From VXRJ01 sp964636705 (GTDB taxonomy: Bacteria > Acidobacteriota > Vicinamibacteria > Vicinamibacterales > UBA8438), in contig CAZWUJ010000023.1 in assembly GCA_964636705.1 (NCBI GenBank), positions 1-64,000 on the forward strand: 64,000 nt of DNA, written 5' to 3'. The position numbers were made by a program, and so were the translations under genes. Below, piece after piece: positions 44,547-53,358 of this stretch; within the stretch, counting starts at the first letter, position 1; each line of letters starts with the position of its first letter. The notes under the pieces were generated by a model that saw only the letters and a program-made list of their open reading frames with translations, did not search any database and was not told where the DNA came from.

Positions 44547-46118
44547 TCACCCGCCGCCGCCATCATCCCACTGCCTCCGCGTAGAGGCGCGCGCGACAGG
44601 TACGGCCGAAGCGGCCAGATCGCCGATGAATGAGGCGAAGGGCTGGATGTCCTGTCTCACGCTCGCCGATTCAAGCGCCGCCAGGTAATCGTCGCGGCGC
44701 TCGACCGGGATGATTGTCCAGGGATAGCCGCCCGCGGCCAGCATCACGTTCATCAGAAACCGCCCCATGCGGCCGTTCCCGTCCATGTAGGGATGGATGT
44801 AGACGAATACGAAATGCCCGAGCACGACGCGCGCGGCGGGTTCGGCTTCGGCCTCGAGCAACTCGAACAGGGCCGGCACGCAATCGCGGACCGCCTCGCG
44901 CGGCGGCGGCACATGCATGGAGTGCCGGACATAGACCTGACCGCTGCGGTAGCCGGCCAGATCGGCAGCGCCGACAATGCCCGCCGTCACGCTGGGGCCG
45001 AACAGGCGGCGATACCAGCCGCCATGGTCGTCGCGGGCAGCGGCGCCCGGATTCTCCCGGTGCAGCACCCTCTCCAGGCTCGCTTTCACCGCGCTGAAGG
45101 CATCGTAGTACCCGCGCGCCGCAAGCGCATCGCGGTTCTCGCGATCCTGCGGTTCGCCGTCGGGGTTCCATGCGCCGCTGCGCACTCTCTCGATCAGTTC
45201 ATGGCTGACCCGGTATCCCTCGATCGACAGTGAGTGGTAGGCGTCGTTGACATACACATCGTCCACCGCCCGCAGATAGGACGAAGGCTCGACTGCACCG
45301 GGCGGCGCCGGAAACACTTCGAGCACGGGCGCGCGCATCGCATCCCACATCAGGCGCAGGCGATTTGCGTAAGGCGAGAGCTCGCGCGCCGGCAGCACGA
45401 TGCCGGGCCGGTCCTCAAACGGATCGCTTTCCCGCACGTCATATCCGGCCGTCTCCATCGTCCGCAGGATGTCATCGGCGATCCGCGCATTGCCGGCGTT
45501 GCGGAACGCACCGGCCAGACGGCCGGCGACCGTGCTGCGGCCACCCGCGAGCAGCACGGCGAGCACATCGGACGCATCCTTCACGCTCGCCATCGCCGCG
45601 CGCACATCCGTCGGCGCGCGCCGAAAATACTGTTCCGACACGGCGGCGAGCGCCGTCGGCACGGAAAACAGGCGGAGGCCATCGCGCATCGCCACCTCGC
45701 CGTCCGGTGGCATGGCGTGGCGCACATCGAACAGCGACGTGTTGTGGGGCAGGGCCGTAGGCTTGTTGTCGCCGCGTGGTGTGCGCACGAGCAGTTGCGC
45801 CGGGACCGTCCGGTTGCCGGCGTGAAGCGCCAGCGACTGCTCGGGCGAGAGACACCATTCCTCGCCGAACCGCGCGGACAGATAGCCTGCGCAGAAATCC
45901 CAGAAGCACGCATACCAAGCCGTGCTGTCGCCGGGTGTCTCGTCCGGACGCGACGCGATGTACCACCCCTTGATCACTTCCCGCAGGAAGCCGCTGCGCA
46001 GCAGCCGTTCCCGGTGGGTGCGGCTCAAGTCCCGCGAACGGATCGCCGTGACGCCGCGCGCCTGCAACTTATTCAGGGTCTGCAGGGATTCAGCAAGTTT
46101 CTCTTGCGGTGTCGCCAT
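44547..46118 (-). CDS. AbiEi-like winged-helix domain fused to a Fic AMP-transferase (523 aa)
   Basis: The N-terminal half (about 1-230) looks like an AbiEi-type antitoxin. It starts with a winged-helix segment (ARGVTAIRSRDLSRTHRERL, VIKGWYI) followed by an alpha/beta region. The C-terminal half is a Fic domain with the complete catalytic motif HPYMDGNGRMGR (H442-R453) that transfers AMP to target proteins. An inhibitory helix motif SLSIEG (S296-G301, Glu300) sits N-terminal to the Fic core, making it a class II self-inhibited Fic protein. It is in an accessory patch behind an AT-rich promoter. A self-contained toxin/antitoxin-like or regulatory role is probable. Confidence 0.8.
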   Translation of the reverse strand: MATPQEKLAESLQTLNKLQARGVTAIRSRDLSRTHRERLLRSGFLREVIKGWYIASRPDETPGDSTAWYACFWDFCAGYLSARFGEEWCLSPEQSLALHAGNRTVPAQLLVRTPRGDNKPTALPHNTSLFDVRHAMPPDGEVAMRDGLRLFSVPTALAAVSEQYFRRAPTDVRAAMASVKDASDVLAVLLAGGRSTVAGRLAGAFRNAGNARIADDILRTMETAGYDVRESDPFEDRPGIVLPARELSPYANRLRLMWDAMRAPVLEVFPAPPGAVEPSSYLRAVDDVYVNDAYHSLSIEGYRVSHELIERVRSGAWNPDGEPQDRENRDALAARGYYDAFSAVKASLERVLHRENPGAAARDDHGGWYRRLFGPSVTAGIVGAADLAGYRSGQVYVRHSMHVPPPREAVRDCVPALFELLEAEAEPAARVVLGHFVFVYIHPYMDGNGRMGRFLMNVMLAAGGYPWTIIPVERRDDYLAALESASVRQDIQPFASFIGDLAASAVPVARASTRRQWDDGGGG

Positions 46119-46161
46119 CTGGGGTTCCGGGACTATCTGTAGGGTTTCGCGCCGTGCAATT

Positions 46162-46203
46162 TATATGCTATAGAGTTGTATAATATATATGCTTTTGCGT
46201 CAA
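46162..46203 (-). promoter_or_regulatory. AT-rich promoter of the Fic fusion gene with two direct repeats
   Basis: On the minus strand a TTGACG -35 (46198-46203) is followed after 15 nt by TATACA (46177-46182). AGCATATA occurs twice (46186-46193 and 46162-46169 on the minus strand), 24 nt apart and bracketing the -10. This segment is far more AT-rich than the contig. The repeats are good candidates for an operator read by the gene's own winged-helix domain. Confidence 0.5.
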
Positions 46204-46217
46204 GCCAATTGTAGGGT

Positions 46218-46241
46218 GCGCGACCGGCGCTACGCTATCGC
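46218..46241. repeat. 24-bp repeat, copy 1
   Basis: The 24 bases at 46218-46241 (core CGACCGGCGCTACGCTATCG) recur identically at 47360-47383. The copies are in the same orientation, 1.1 kb apart, one intergenic and one inside a chimeric gene remnant. Confidence 0.8.
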
Positions 46242-46442
46242 CCGCCGCACGCCTGGTGACGCTCCGGTAGTGGAGCCTCCCGGAAAACCCGGCACGGTTC
46301 ACTTTGCCTTGGGGCTGTTTGGGTGACGCGTCGACCGGCAATCACGGCTTGGCGCACCAAGGATGCCAATTTGCCTCCTTGGTTCCAAATGTACGACAAA
46401 TGCGGGACTCGCGGTCACAACCCCGCGAAGGAAGGGCGATAG

Positions 46443-46937
46443 ATGGGTAGATTCTCGTGGTTTGCTCTCATCGTTGCCTTGCTGGCGGTGTCTCATGCCT
46501 GTAGGCGGCCCCCAGTCATAGTCGACGTCGACGATTCGGACCTGACGGCCATCCGTGTGTACGTTGTGGAGAGCGGCAATCAGACGGTGGAGATCCGGAA
46601 GAACCTTCAGGATCAGCGAGCGTGTCGGGCCGGTGGACTGATTCGGGTGACGAACCGCGTCAGCCGCGCGCACTACGTGGTGACGCTGAATCGATCTGAA
46701 CGAATCTGGGGTGTGTTTGCTCGTGACACGAAGATCGATCTCTTCGACGCCGCGGGCGACATGATCCACGCCGGCTCGACGCGGTCTGTCGGTAGTTCCG
46801 TCAAGGACGTTTGCAACGCGATCCTGAACGAAGTTGGGAGCGGGTCGGGAGCTCGTCACCGTCGGCGACGTGAATTGACATCGTCGCTTGGACAACTCCT
46901 GCAAAGGGATGGATCTAGACGAACACGAAACGCCTGA
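46443..46937 (+). CDS. Small lipoprotein-like protein of unknown function (164 aa)
   Basis: GGAAGGG precedes ATG 46443. A hydrophobic segment (WFALIVALLAVSHAC) ends in a lipobox-like SHAC (Cys20). The following 110 residues contain beta-strand-like segments (TAIRVYVVESG, VEIRKN, HYVVTLNRS) and three more Cys, and the tail is Arg-rich. No family is recognised. It sits alone, between the Fic patch and the chimeric remnant, and may be part of the acquired patch. Confidence 0.5.
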   Translation: MGRFSWFALIVALLAVSHACRRPPVIVDVDDSDLTAIRVYVVESGNQTVEIRKNLQDQRACRAGGLIRVTNRVSRAHYVVTLNRSERIWGVFARDTKIDLFDAAGDMIHAGSTRSVGSSVKDVCNAILNEVGSGSGARHRRRRELTSSLGQLLQRDGSRRTRNA

Positions 46938-46988
46938 GCACGATGGCCGGTGAGTCGAACCGTATTCGCGGTCGCTCCGCTCCGCCAA

Positions 46989-47456
46989 TTAAGGGAAGGG
47001 GACAGCACGACGAAAGTCTGAGTGGGCCAGCAATTCCGGTGCCGGGTCACAGCCGTCCAGACGGATAAGTGTGATCTGAAGTCCCGTCCGACGTGCGTAC
47101 TTCATGGCTGGGACGCAATCCGTGTCGTTGGTCACGAGGCTGAGGACGTCGACGGCACGGGTCTGCGCGTAGTTGGCGATGTCAAGTCCAATTCGCATAT
47201 CGACGCCCCTCTGCTCGAAGCGCGGCTTGAAATCGCCGTCGCTGAGCGCGGTTGCCTGGATTGGACTCTTCTTCGGAATCCAGCCCCTGAACTTCAGCAC
47301 GCCACGACGGACGGCAAAGTACTCTCGCTGCTCAAGATCGTGGAGCCAAGCATCCGGGCGCGCGACCGGCGCTACGCTATCGCTGGCCGCGTCGGCCGCA
47401 AACACGCCGGCTTCGACGGCGCGGTCGTACTCCACGCGGCTCAACAGGGACCTCAT
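46989..47456 (-). pseudogene. Chimeric remnant: Uma2 N-terminus joined to a NYN-domain tail
   Basis: The frame starts MRSLLSRVEYDRAVEAGVF, a typical first helix of Uma2-family (DUF820) nuclease-like proteins. After a few residues encoded by the 24-bp repeat (47360-47383) it changes into a NYN/LabA-type sequence: YFAVRRGVLKFRGW, FKPRFEQRGVDMRIGLD, LVTNDTDCVPAM, LLAHSDFRR. The first half of the NYN domain, with its first catalytic Asp, is missing. So two unrelated gene fragments meet at the repeat. ATG 47456 overlaps the stop of the ABC exporter gene by chance or coupling; expression of a functional protein is unlikely. Confidence 0.6.
47360..47383. repeat. 24-bp repeat, copy 2
   Basis: Identical to 46218-46241. 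It lies at the junction between the Uma2-like and NYN-like parts of the chimeric remnant, which suggests it marks the recombination point. Confidence 0.8.
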
Positions 47457-49312
47457 GACAGTTCATCTATCGGATACGCCGACGTCTGCGGCCCCGCCGG
47501 CGCCAGCACGGCCTCGGCGCCGCTCCCGGGCAGTTCCTGATCCTGGTACTGCAACTGGTACAGCGTGTGGTACAGGCCGCGCTGGGCGAGCAACTCCTGG
47601 TGGGTGCCCGCCTCGCGCAGTTCCCCTTTGTGGAACAGCAGAATCCGGTCCATGTCCTGCACCGTCGACAGTCGATGGGCGATGGCGACCGTGGTCCGGC
47701 CCGCCATCAGGACGCTGAGGGCATCCTGAATGAGCCGTTCGGTGTCGGTATCGACGCTCGACGTCGCTTCGTCCAGTAGCAGAACCTCGGGCGCGAACGC
47801 GAGCGCCCGGGCGAACGACAGCAGTTGCCGCTGGCCGGTCGACAGCGTCGCCCCCCGCTCGGCCACCTCGCTGTCGAGACCATCGGGCATCCGGTAGATG
47901 AACCCGTCGGCATGCACGCTCGCCACCGCCGCGCGCACCTCGGCGTCGCCGATCTCCTCGTGGCCCAGTCGGATGTTCTCGCGGACGGTGCCCGAGAAAA
48001 GGTGGACATCCTGCAGCACCAGTCCGAAACGGCGCCGCAGCTCGGGCAGCGGCAGGTCGCGGATGTCGATCCCGTCGATCGTTATCCGGCCGCGGCTGAC
48101 GTCGTAGAAACGCATCAGCAGGTTGATTAGTGTCGTTTTGCCCGCCCCGGTCGCGCCGACCACCCCCACACGCGCACCGGGCGGGACATCGAAGGTCACG
48201 TCGCGGAGCACGTAGTCGTCGTCCCGGTAGGCGAACCAGACTCCCTCGAAACGGATGTGTCCCTCGCCCCGCGCGACGGCCTTGGCGCTGGTCGAAACCT
48301 GCGGCTCCGCCGGCGACGTCATGGCGACCGGCGTGTCGAGCAGTCCGAAGATCCGCTCCGACGACGCCATCGCCGACTGCATCACGTTGAACTTCTCCGA
48401 CAGGTCGCTGATCGGCCGGAAGAACTGCTGCGCATAGCCGATAAAGGCGATGAGCGAGCCGAGCGTGACCGTCTCCTGCAAGGCGCGCCCGCCGCCGTAC
48501 CAGAGGATCAGCCCGGTTGACACCGCTCCGAGGAGCTCGACGGCGGGATAGAAGGTGGCGTAGTAGAAGATCGAGTCGATATTGGCGTCGCGGTGCGCCC
48601 GGTTGATCCGCCGGAACTGCGCGAAGTTGCGGTTCTCGCGGCGGAACACCTGGACGGTGGCCATGCCGGAGATGTTCTCCTGGAGGAACGCGTTGATCCG
48701 GGCAATCCACGTCCGCACTTCCCGGTACGACGCACGCGCATGGGTGCGGAACCAGTGGGTGATGCCGGCGATCAGCGGCAGTACGACGAAGGTGACCAGG
48801 GCGAGGCGCCAGTCGAGGATCAGCAGGAGCACCATGATGCCGGCCAGCATCACGACGTCCCGCACCACCGCCACGACTCCGGAGGCGAACAGGTCGTTCA
48901 AGGCATCGACGTCGGTCGTCACCCGCGTCATCAGGCGACCGACCGGGTTGCGGTCGTAGAACGCTACGTCGAGCCGCTGCAGGTGGTGGTAGATCTCCAT
49001 CCGCAGGTCGTACATGATCCGCTGCCCCATCATCTGGAGCGTCAGCGTCTCGATGTAGCCGAGCACGAACGAGCCGAGCAGGACGCCAAGGAACACCAGG
49101 ACGATCTGCCCCAGGCCATCCGGGTTGCCGGTGACGACATGGTTGTCGATAACCAGCTTCGTGAGCCATGGCGGGGCGAGTTGGAGCACCGATCCGGCCG
49201 CTATGGTTACCAGCGCGAGGGCGACCGAACGCCGATGCGGCCACAGGTAGCCCAGCAGCCTCCGCATCAGGCGGGCGTCGTAAGCCCTGCCGAGCACTTC
49301 CGGTTCGTGCAA
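47453..49312 (-). CDS. Half-size ABC exporter, MsbA/LmrA-type (619 aa)
   Basis: A six-helix transmembrane domain (about 30-330) with the ABC exporter pattern is followed by an ATPase domain. Walker A is GATGAGKTTLI, Q-loop LVLQDVHLFSG, signature LSTGQRQLLSFARAL, Walker B VLLLDEATSSVD. It probably pairs with the following ABC gene as a heterodimer exporting lipids or a toxic compound. TTG 49310-49312 follows the upstream gene's TAG directly, with GGAG at -10; GTG four codons later is an alternative. All ATPase motifs are intact. Confidence 0.85.
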   Translation of the reverse strand: MHEPEVLGRAYDARLMRRLLGYLWPHRRSVALALVTIAAGSVLQLAPPWLTKLVIDNHVVTGNPDGLGQIVLVFLGVLLGSFVLGYIETLTLQMMGQRIMYDLRMEIYHHLQRLDVAFYDRNPVGRLMTRVTTDVDALNDLFASGVVAVVRDVVMLAGIMVLLLILDWRLALVTFVVLPLIAGITHWFRTHARASYREVRTWIARINAFLQENISGMATVQVFRRENRNFAQFRRINRAHRDANIDSIFYYATFYPAVELLGAVSTGLILWYGGGRALQETVTLGSLIAFIGYAQQFFRPISDLSEKFNVMQSAMASSERIFGLLDTPVAMTSPAEPQVSTSAKAVARGEGHIRFEGVWFAYRDDDYVLRDVTFDVPPGARVGVVGATGAGKTTLINLLMRFYDVSRGRITIDGIDIRDLPLPELRRRFGLVLQDVHLFSGTVRENIRLGHEEIGDAEVRAAVASVHADGFIYRMPDGLDSEVAERGATLSTGQRQLLSFARALAFAPEVLLLDEATSSVDTDTERLIQDALSVLMAGRTTVAIAHRLSTVQDMDRILLFHKGELREAGTHQELLAQRGLYHTLYQLQYQDQELPGSGAEAVLAPAGPQTSAYPIDELS

Positions 49313-51115
49313 CTACGACTCCGCGAGCGCCGCTTCCAACAACTGCTTCCGGTGCAGGCCGGCGTAGAGGCCGTCAGCCGCCACGAGTTCGTCATGCGTT
49401 CCCCGCTCGACGACCCGGCCCTCGTCGAGCACGAGGATGAGATCCGCGTCGCGCACGGTGGAGATGCGGTGCGAGACGAGGATGGTGGTACGTTCGCGCA
49501 TCACGCCCCGGAGCCGCGACAGGATCGCTTCCTCGGTGTGCGTGTCGACGGCCGAGAGCGCGTCATCCAGAATCAGGATGCGGGGGTCGGTCAACACCGC
49601 GCGGGCCAGCGCCGCCCGTTGTTTCTGTCCACCGGACAAGGTGATCCCGCGCTCCCCCACCTCGGTTGCGAGCCCCCTGGGGAAGCCGGCGACGTCCGTG
49701 TCGAGTTGCGCGAGCGCCACGGCGCCGGCAACATCGTCAGCGAGCGCAGCGTCCGACATGCCGCCGGCATCGTCCTCGCGATCCGCTACCGCTCCGAACG
49801 CGACGTTGCCTGCCACCGTCTCCGAAAACAGCAGCGGCTCCTGGGGCACGTACCCAATCGCGCCGCGCAACTCACGCAGCGGCAGTTCCCGGACGTCCAC
49901 ACCGTCGACAAACACGCTGCCGGCCGGTGGATCGAAGAGCCGCGGTAGCAGTTCAACGAGCGTTGACTTGCCGGAGCCGGTCGGGCCGATCAGGGCGAGC
50001 ACCTGTCCCGGCTCGACATGGGCGGAGACGTTCGAGAGCACGGGACGCCCGTTGTAGGCAAACGTCAGGTTCCGGAACTCGACGTCGCCGCGTATCGCAT
50101 CGACCTGCGCGGGCCGCTCCGGGTCGCGAACGGCAGGTTGCGCCTCCAGAATGTCAAGCATTCGCCGCCACGCCGCCATGCCCCGCTGAAGCATGTTGGT
50201 CACCCAGCCGAATGCGATCATCGGCCAGGCCAGCATCATCACGTAACCGTTGAAGGCGACGAAATCCCCGAGCGACATCCGTCCTTCGATCACGTAACGG
50301 CCGCCGAACCAGAGCACCAGGAGGCCGGAGATTCCCAGGAACAGCCCGAGCGACGGGTGGAACGCGCCCTGGAGGCCGACCAGCCTGCGGCTCCGCTCCA
50401 GGTACTCGCGGTTTGCCGCTCCGAAGCGTTCGACTTCAACGTCTTCCCGCCGGTAGGCCCGCACCACGCGGACCCCCGCGAGGGCCTCCTGCACGACCGC
50501 GCTCATCCGCGCCAGTTGCTCCTGTACCGCCTCTGACCGGCGGTAGATCGCACTGCCGAACCACTTCACGACGACCGATACGAACGGCATCGGGAGGAGC
50601 GCGATCAGCGTCAGGATCGGTGAAATCGACACCATCAACAGGACCGCGACGACGAACGTGATGGAAGTCGTGGCGGAATACATGATCGCCGGGCCCGCCA
50701 TCATCCGGACCGCCGACAGGTCGTTCGTCGCCCGGGACATCAGGTCGCCGGTCCGTTGCCCGTGGAACCAGGCGGGGGGCAGCCGTTGCAGGTGACCGAA
50801 GAAGTCGTTCCGCAGGTCGAATTCCACTTCGCGCGACGCGCCGATTATGATCCGCCGCATGAGGAAGCGGCAGACTCCGGCGCCCGCCGCGAGACCGATG
50901 AGCATGGCGGCGTAGGTGACGAGTCCGGCGCCGGCGACCGGGGCAGCCGGCGCATCCTGGGCCAGCCGGGCATCCAGGTGATCGATCCCGAGCTTCAGTA
51001 CCCACGGAGACAGCAGTTGAAGGCTCGTGGCGCCTACGAGAAAGACGGCGCCCACGGCGTATCGGCGGCGATACCGGAACAGATAGGGAAGGAAGGCGGA
51101 CGCGGCTGACGACAT
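49313..51115 (-). CDS. Half-size ABC exporter, partner subunit (600 aa)
   Basis: ATG 51113-51115 starts a transmembrane domain (about 20-320) followed by an ATPase domain: Walker A GPTGSGKSTLV, signature LSGGQKQRAALARAV, Walker B ILILDDALSAVD. The residue after Walker B is Asp instead of the usual catalytic Glu (DDALS versus DEATS), which fits the degenerate site of a heterodimeric exporter whose partner (47453-49312) keeps the Glu. The two genes abut with no spacer, as in other heterodimeric pairs. Substrate not readable. Confidence 0.85.
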   Translation of the reverse strand: MSSAASAFLPYLFRYRRRYAVGAVFLVGATSLQLLSPWVLKLGIDHLDARLAQDAPAAPVAGAGLVTYAAMLIGLAAGAGVCRFLMRRIIIGASREVEFDLRNDFFGHLQRLPPAWFHGQRTGDLMSRATNDLSAVRMMAGPAIMYSATTSITFVVAVLLMVSISPILTLIALLPMPFVSVVVKWFGSAIYRRSEAVQEQLARMSAVVQEALAGVRVVRAYRREDVEVERFGAANREYLERSRRLVGLQGAFHPSLGLFLGISGLLVLWFGGRYVIEGRMSLGDFVAFNGYVMMLAWPMIAFGWVTNMLQRGMAAWRRMLDILEAQPAVRDPERPAQVDAIRGDVEFRNLTFAYNGRPVLSNVSAHVEPGQVLALIGPTGSGKSTLVELLPRLFDPPAGSVFVDGVDVRELPLRELRGAIGYVPQEPLLFSETVAGNVAFGAVADREDDAGGMSDAALADDVAGAVALAQLDTDVAGFPRGLATEVGERGITLSGGQKQRAALARAVLTDPRILILDDALSAVDTHTEEAILSRLRGVMRERTTILVSHRISTVRDADLILVLDEGRVVERGTHDELVAADGLYAGLHRKQLLEAALAES

Positions 51116-51166
51116 CGATCCATTGAGGATAGCAGGCGCCGCCGGCGCCGTATCGGGGAGTAAGCG

Positions 51167-52078
51167 TTGACGACGAACAGACGGATTCGAGCGAACGAGC
51201 GAACTGCCGCACTGGCGGTCCGCAGAGTGATGGCGGCCGTGGCCACCGCCGGAGCCCTGCTGGCCGCCGGCGCCGCCGCCCCGGCGGCGGCACAGCAGCC
51301 GGAGGAAGAGATCCCGGAGTACCTCTGGGCGATCAACGAGTCGCTCTGGGTCGGGCCCCCGGTGGGCGAGGACTACACCATCGAGGTCTCGGGGGGGCTG
51401 TGGCGGCCAGCACCGACTCTGGTGGCCGCCAGCGAGCAGTTCGGGATTGTCGGCACGCGCATCGACTTCGGATCGGACCTCGGCCTCCGCCGCACCGACC
51501 ACCCCGAAGGCCGCCTCACTCTCAAGCGGGGCCGGCAGAAGCTGCGGGTTTCAGTGGCGCCGATGCGCTACCAGCAACAGGTGGAAGCACTGGAGCGGCC
51601 GATCGTCTTCCACGGCATCCGCTTCGACACGGGTCTCCCGGTCGATTCGACGCTCCAATGGAACGCCTGGCGGATCGGTTACGAGTTCGACGTGCTCTCG
51701 TTCACACGCGCCTATCTCGGCGTAATCGGCGAAGCCAAGTACAACCAGATCGACGCAACGCTCGAGACGCCCTCGCTCGACCCGGAGTGGGTGAAGGTTA
51801 AGGCGCCGATCCCGGCGGCCGGTCTGATCCTGCGGATCTACCCGACGCGCTTCTCGCCGATCACGGTCGAAGTTTCCGGTATGCGCCTCCCGGAGGGCAC
51901 GGTCGAGCAAGGAAGCGGCTACTACTTCGATCTCGATGTCTACGCGACGCTGAACCTCGCACGAGTTTTCGGCCTCAGCCTTGGCTATCGTTCGATAGAT
52001 TTCAGTTACCTGTTCGAGCAGGACAGCGGCGACCTCAAGCTGGAGGGGTTTTACCTGCAGGCCACCGTCCGCTACTGA
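51167..52078 (+). CDS. Outer-membrane beta-barrel-like protein (303 aa)
   Basis: TTG 51167 has GGGGAG upstream; an ATG 21 codons later is an alternative. A signal peptide (ending AAAQQ) is followed by an acidic linker and regularly alternating strands (TIEVSGGLWRP, GRLTLKRGRQKLRVSVAPM, WNAWRIGYEFDVLS, FGLSLGYRSIDFSYLF) ending with TVRY. This fits an outer-membrane barrel. It is divergent from the ABC exporter pair and could be the route to the outside, but that is speculative. No family name is offered. Confidence 0.6.
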   Translation: MTTNRRIRANERTAALAVRRVMAAVATAGALLAAGAAAPAAAQQPEEEIPEYLWAINESLWVGPPVGEDYTIEVSGGLWRPAPTLVAASEQFGIVGTRIDFGSDLGLRRTDHPEGRLTLKRGRQKLRVSVAPMRYQQQVEALERPIVFHGIRFDTGLPVDSTLQWNAWRIGYEFDVLSFTRAYLGVIGEAKYNQIDATLETPSLDPEWVKVKAPIPAAGLILRIYPTRFSPITVEVSGMRLPEGTVEQGSGYYFDLDVYATLNLARVFGLSLGYRSIDFSYLFEQDSGDLKLEGFYLQATVRY

Positions 52079-52138
52079 CGGGGGTCGCCGGCCGCGACGG
52101 CGGCGCATGCGCGGGGCGCCAACCGACGGCCGCGCAGG

Positions 52139-52885
52139 TCAGTCGTCGCGAGGGATGCCGGCGGCGAGATCCGCGACGCGATTTGCCGTGAGCGATTCCA
52201 GGCGGCAGCCGGTATAGCGCACGAGCACTTCCGCGGCAGCGAACCAGTACCCCGCCCGCCGCACGCGTTCGGCGTCGTCCCGGTTCGCGCCAGTCCGCTC
52301 GCCGTCCGCATAGAGCACCGCCATCGGTTGGCCACCCACGACTACCGGGACCGCCAGCGCGCCGCGATCCGTATCGACCGCAGCCCCCTGCCCGGTGATC
52401 GCGCGGTCCATCAACGCCGGATCGACACCACCCGCCGCGTAGTCCATCGGATCACCCGCCGACGCGTCGAACCCCACGAGGCGCCAGCCCCGCAGCGACC
52501 CGCCGGTGCTGACGAACAACGCCGCCCGGCCCGCCTCGCCCGCGACCACGTTCACCAGCGCGTCGAGTACGCCGCTCAGGTTCTCCGCCTGGTCGATGCG
52601 CCGCACGCCTGCCAGCAAGGCGCGCGGGCCGCTCTCGGCCACTTCCGCCAGAGCGGCGGCGATCGCCGACTCCGCCGCCGCCGCCGACTCCGCCGCCGCC
52701 GCGTCGAGCGCCTCCGAGATGACTTCGTCGCGTTCCGCGACCACGGCGTCGAGCATCTCCTGCCGCTCCAGGTCCGCCCGGGCGAGCAATTCCTCGACGA
52801 GGCCGTGGATCTCGACCGACGCGACATCGCGCAGTCTCGCCACCCGCTCGGCGATCTCCTGCTCGTAGTCGCGCGCGTCGGCCAT
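52139..52885 (-). CDS. Coiled-coil protein with GAF-like C-terminal domain (248 aa)
   Basis: Residues 1-80 are acidic, charged and helical (EQEIAERVARLRD, alanine-rich AAAAESAAAAESA), encoded by a GCCGCCGACTCC-type tandem repeat near 52675-52700. Residues about 95-245 have the strand pattern of a GAF-like sensor domain (AALFVSTGG, WRLVGFD, GALAVPVVVGGQPMAVLYADGER). No catalytic residues are seen. It is convergent with the barrel gene and divergent from tmRNA. The role is unknown; signalling or scaffold function is possible. Confidence 0.6.
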   Translation of the reverse strand: MADARDYEQEIAERVARLRDVASVEIHGLVEELLARADLERQEMLDAVVAERDEVISEALDAAAAESAAAAESAIAAALAEVAESGPRALLAGVRRIDQAENLSGVLDALVNVVAGEAGRAALFVSTGGSLRGWRLVGFDASAGDPMDYAAGGVDPALMDRAITGQGAAVDTDRGALAVPVVVGGQPMAVLYADGERTGANRDDAERVRRAGYWFAAAEVLVRYTGCRLESLTANRVADLAAGIPRDD

Positions 52886-52930
52886 CGAAATTGTTGGTTG
52901 CGGTTGGTCTTTGCCGGGTACCTGGTGGAT

Positions 52931-52936
52931 TATAAT
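52931..52936 (+). promoter_or_regulatory. -10 element upstream of tmRNA
   Basis: TATAAT (52931-52936) lies 19 nt before the 5' end of mature tmRNA. A -35 is weak; the best candidate is CTTTGC at 52909-52914 with a 16-nt spacer. It lies in the gap between the divergent gene at 52139-52885 and ssrA. Confidence 0.5.
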
Positions 52937-52954
52937 GAGTGCGTGTTCGTCATT

Positions 52955-53311
52955 GGGGGCGACACGGCTTCGACGGGGGTCATGGAACCGCCGGATGCAT
53001 GCCGAGCACCATCGACTCGTAAATCCGATGGAAACCGAGTAACTGCGGACACGCAGCTGCCTCTCGCTGCCTAGACGGCAGCGACGCCTCTTCTGATCCT
53101 GCCCGCGGGCCGGAAGTCAGGTGTCATATCAGCGGGCTGGCCACCACGCGCGGCACCGACACGTGGCGGCGAGACGTCATCGGGGCTGGGTTCTCCGGCG
53201 GTTTCCGCCGCCCTTAGACGCCGGGGACGAGACAAACAAGGGCGGATAAGCATGTAGAGTCCGACGGGGCTGGGTCCTCGGACGCGGGTTCGACTCCCGC
53301 CGCCTCCACCA
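52955..53311 (+). ncRNA. ssrA: Transfer-messenger RNA (tmRNA)
   Basis: The 5' end GGGGGCGACACGGCTTCGAC and 3' end with GGTTCGACTCCCGCCGCCTCCACCA-type T-arm and acceptor (encoded CCA) are diagnostic. The acceptor stem GGGGGCG/CGCCTCC contains the G3-U pair needed for alanylation. The tag frame starts at GCG 53045 and ends at TAG 53072-53074. It encodes ADTQLPLAA, ending in the LAA degron. Length 357 nt is normal for one-piece tmRNA. It rescues stalled ribosomes together with SmpB, which is not in this window. Confidence 0.95.
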
Positions 53312-53358
53312 TTTCGGACGCGTAAGACGCCGTCCTGCTGGCGGAAGATCTTCGAGGA

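Larger units (their letters stand above)
46119..46442. other. Intergenic region between the Fic gene and a small secreted protein
   Basis: It holds the Fic promoter and a copy of a 24-bp repeat (46218-46241). The remaining 200 nt contain no convincing gene. A GC-poor to GC-rich transition at about 46210 marks an acquired patch. Confidence 0.5.

Noticed and set aside
52675..52700. GCC/GAC-rich short tandem repeat as a possible regulatory or CRISPR-like array
   Set aside because: It encodes the alanine-rich helix of the coiled-coil protein in frame and has no spacers.
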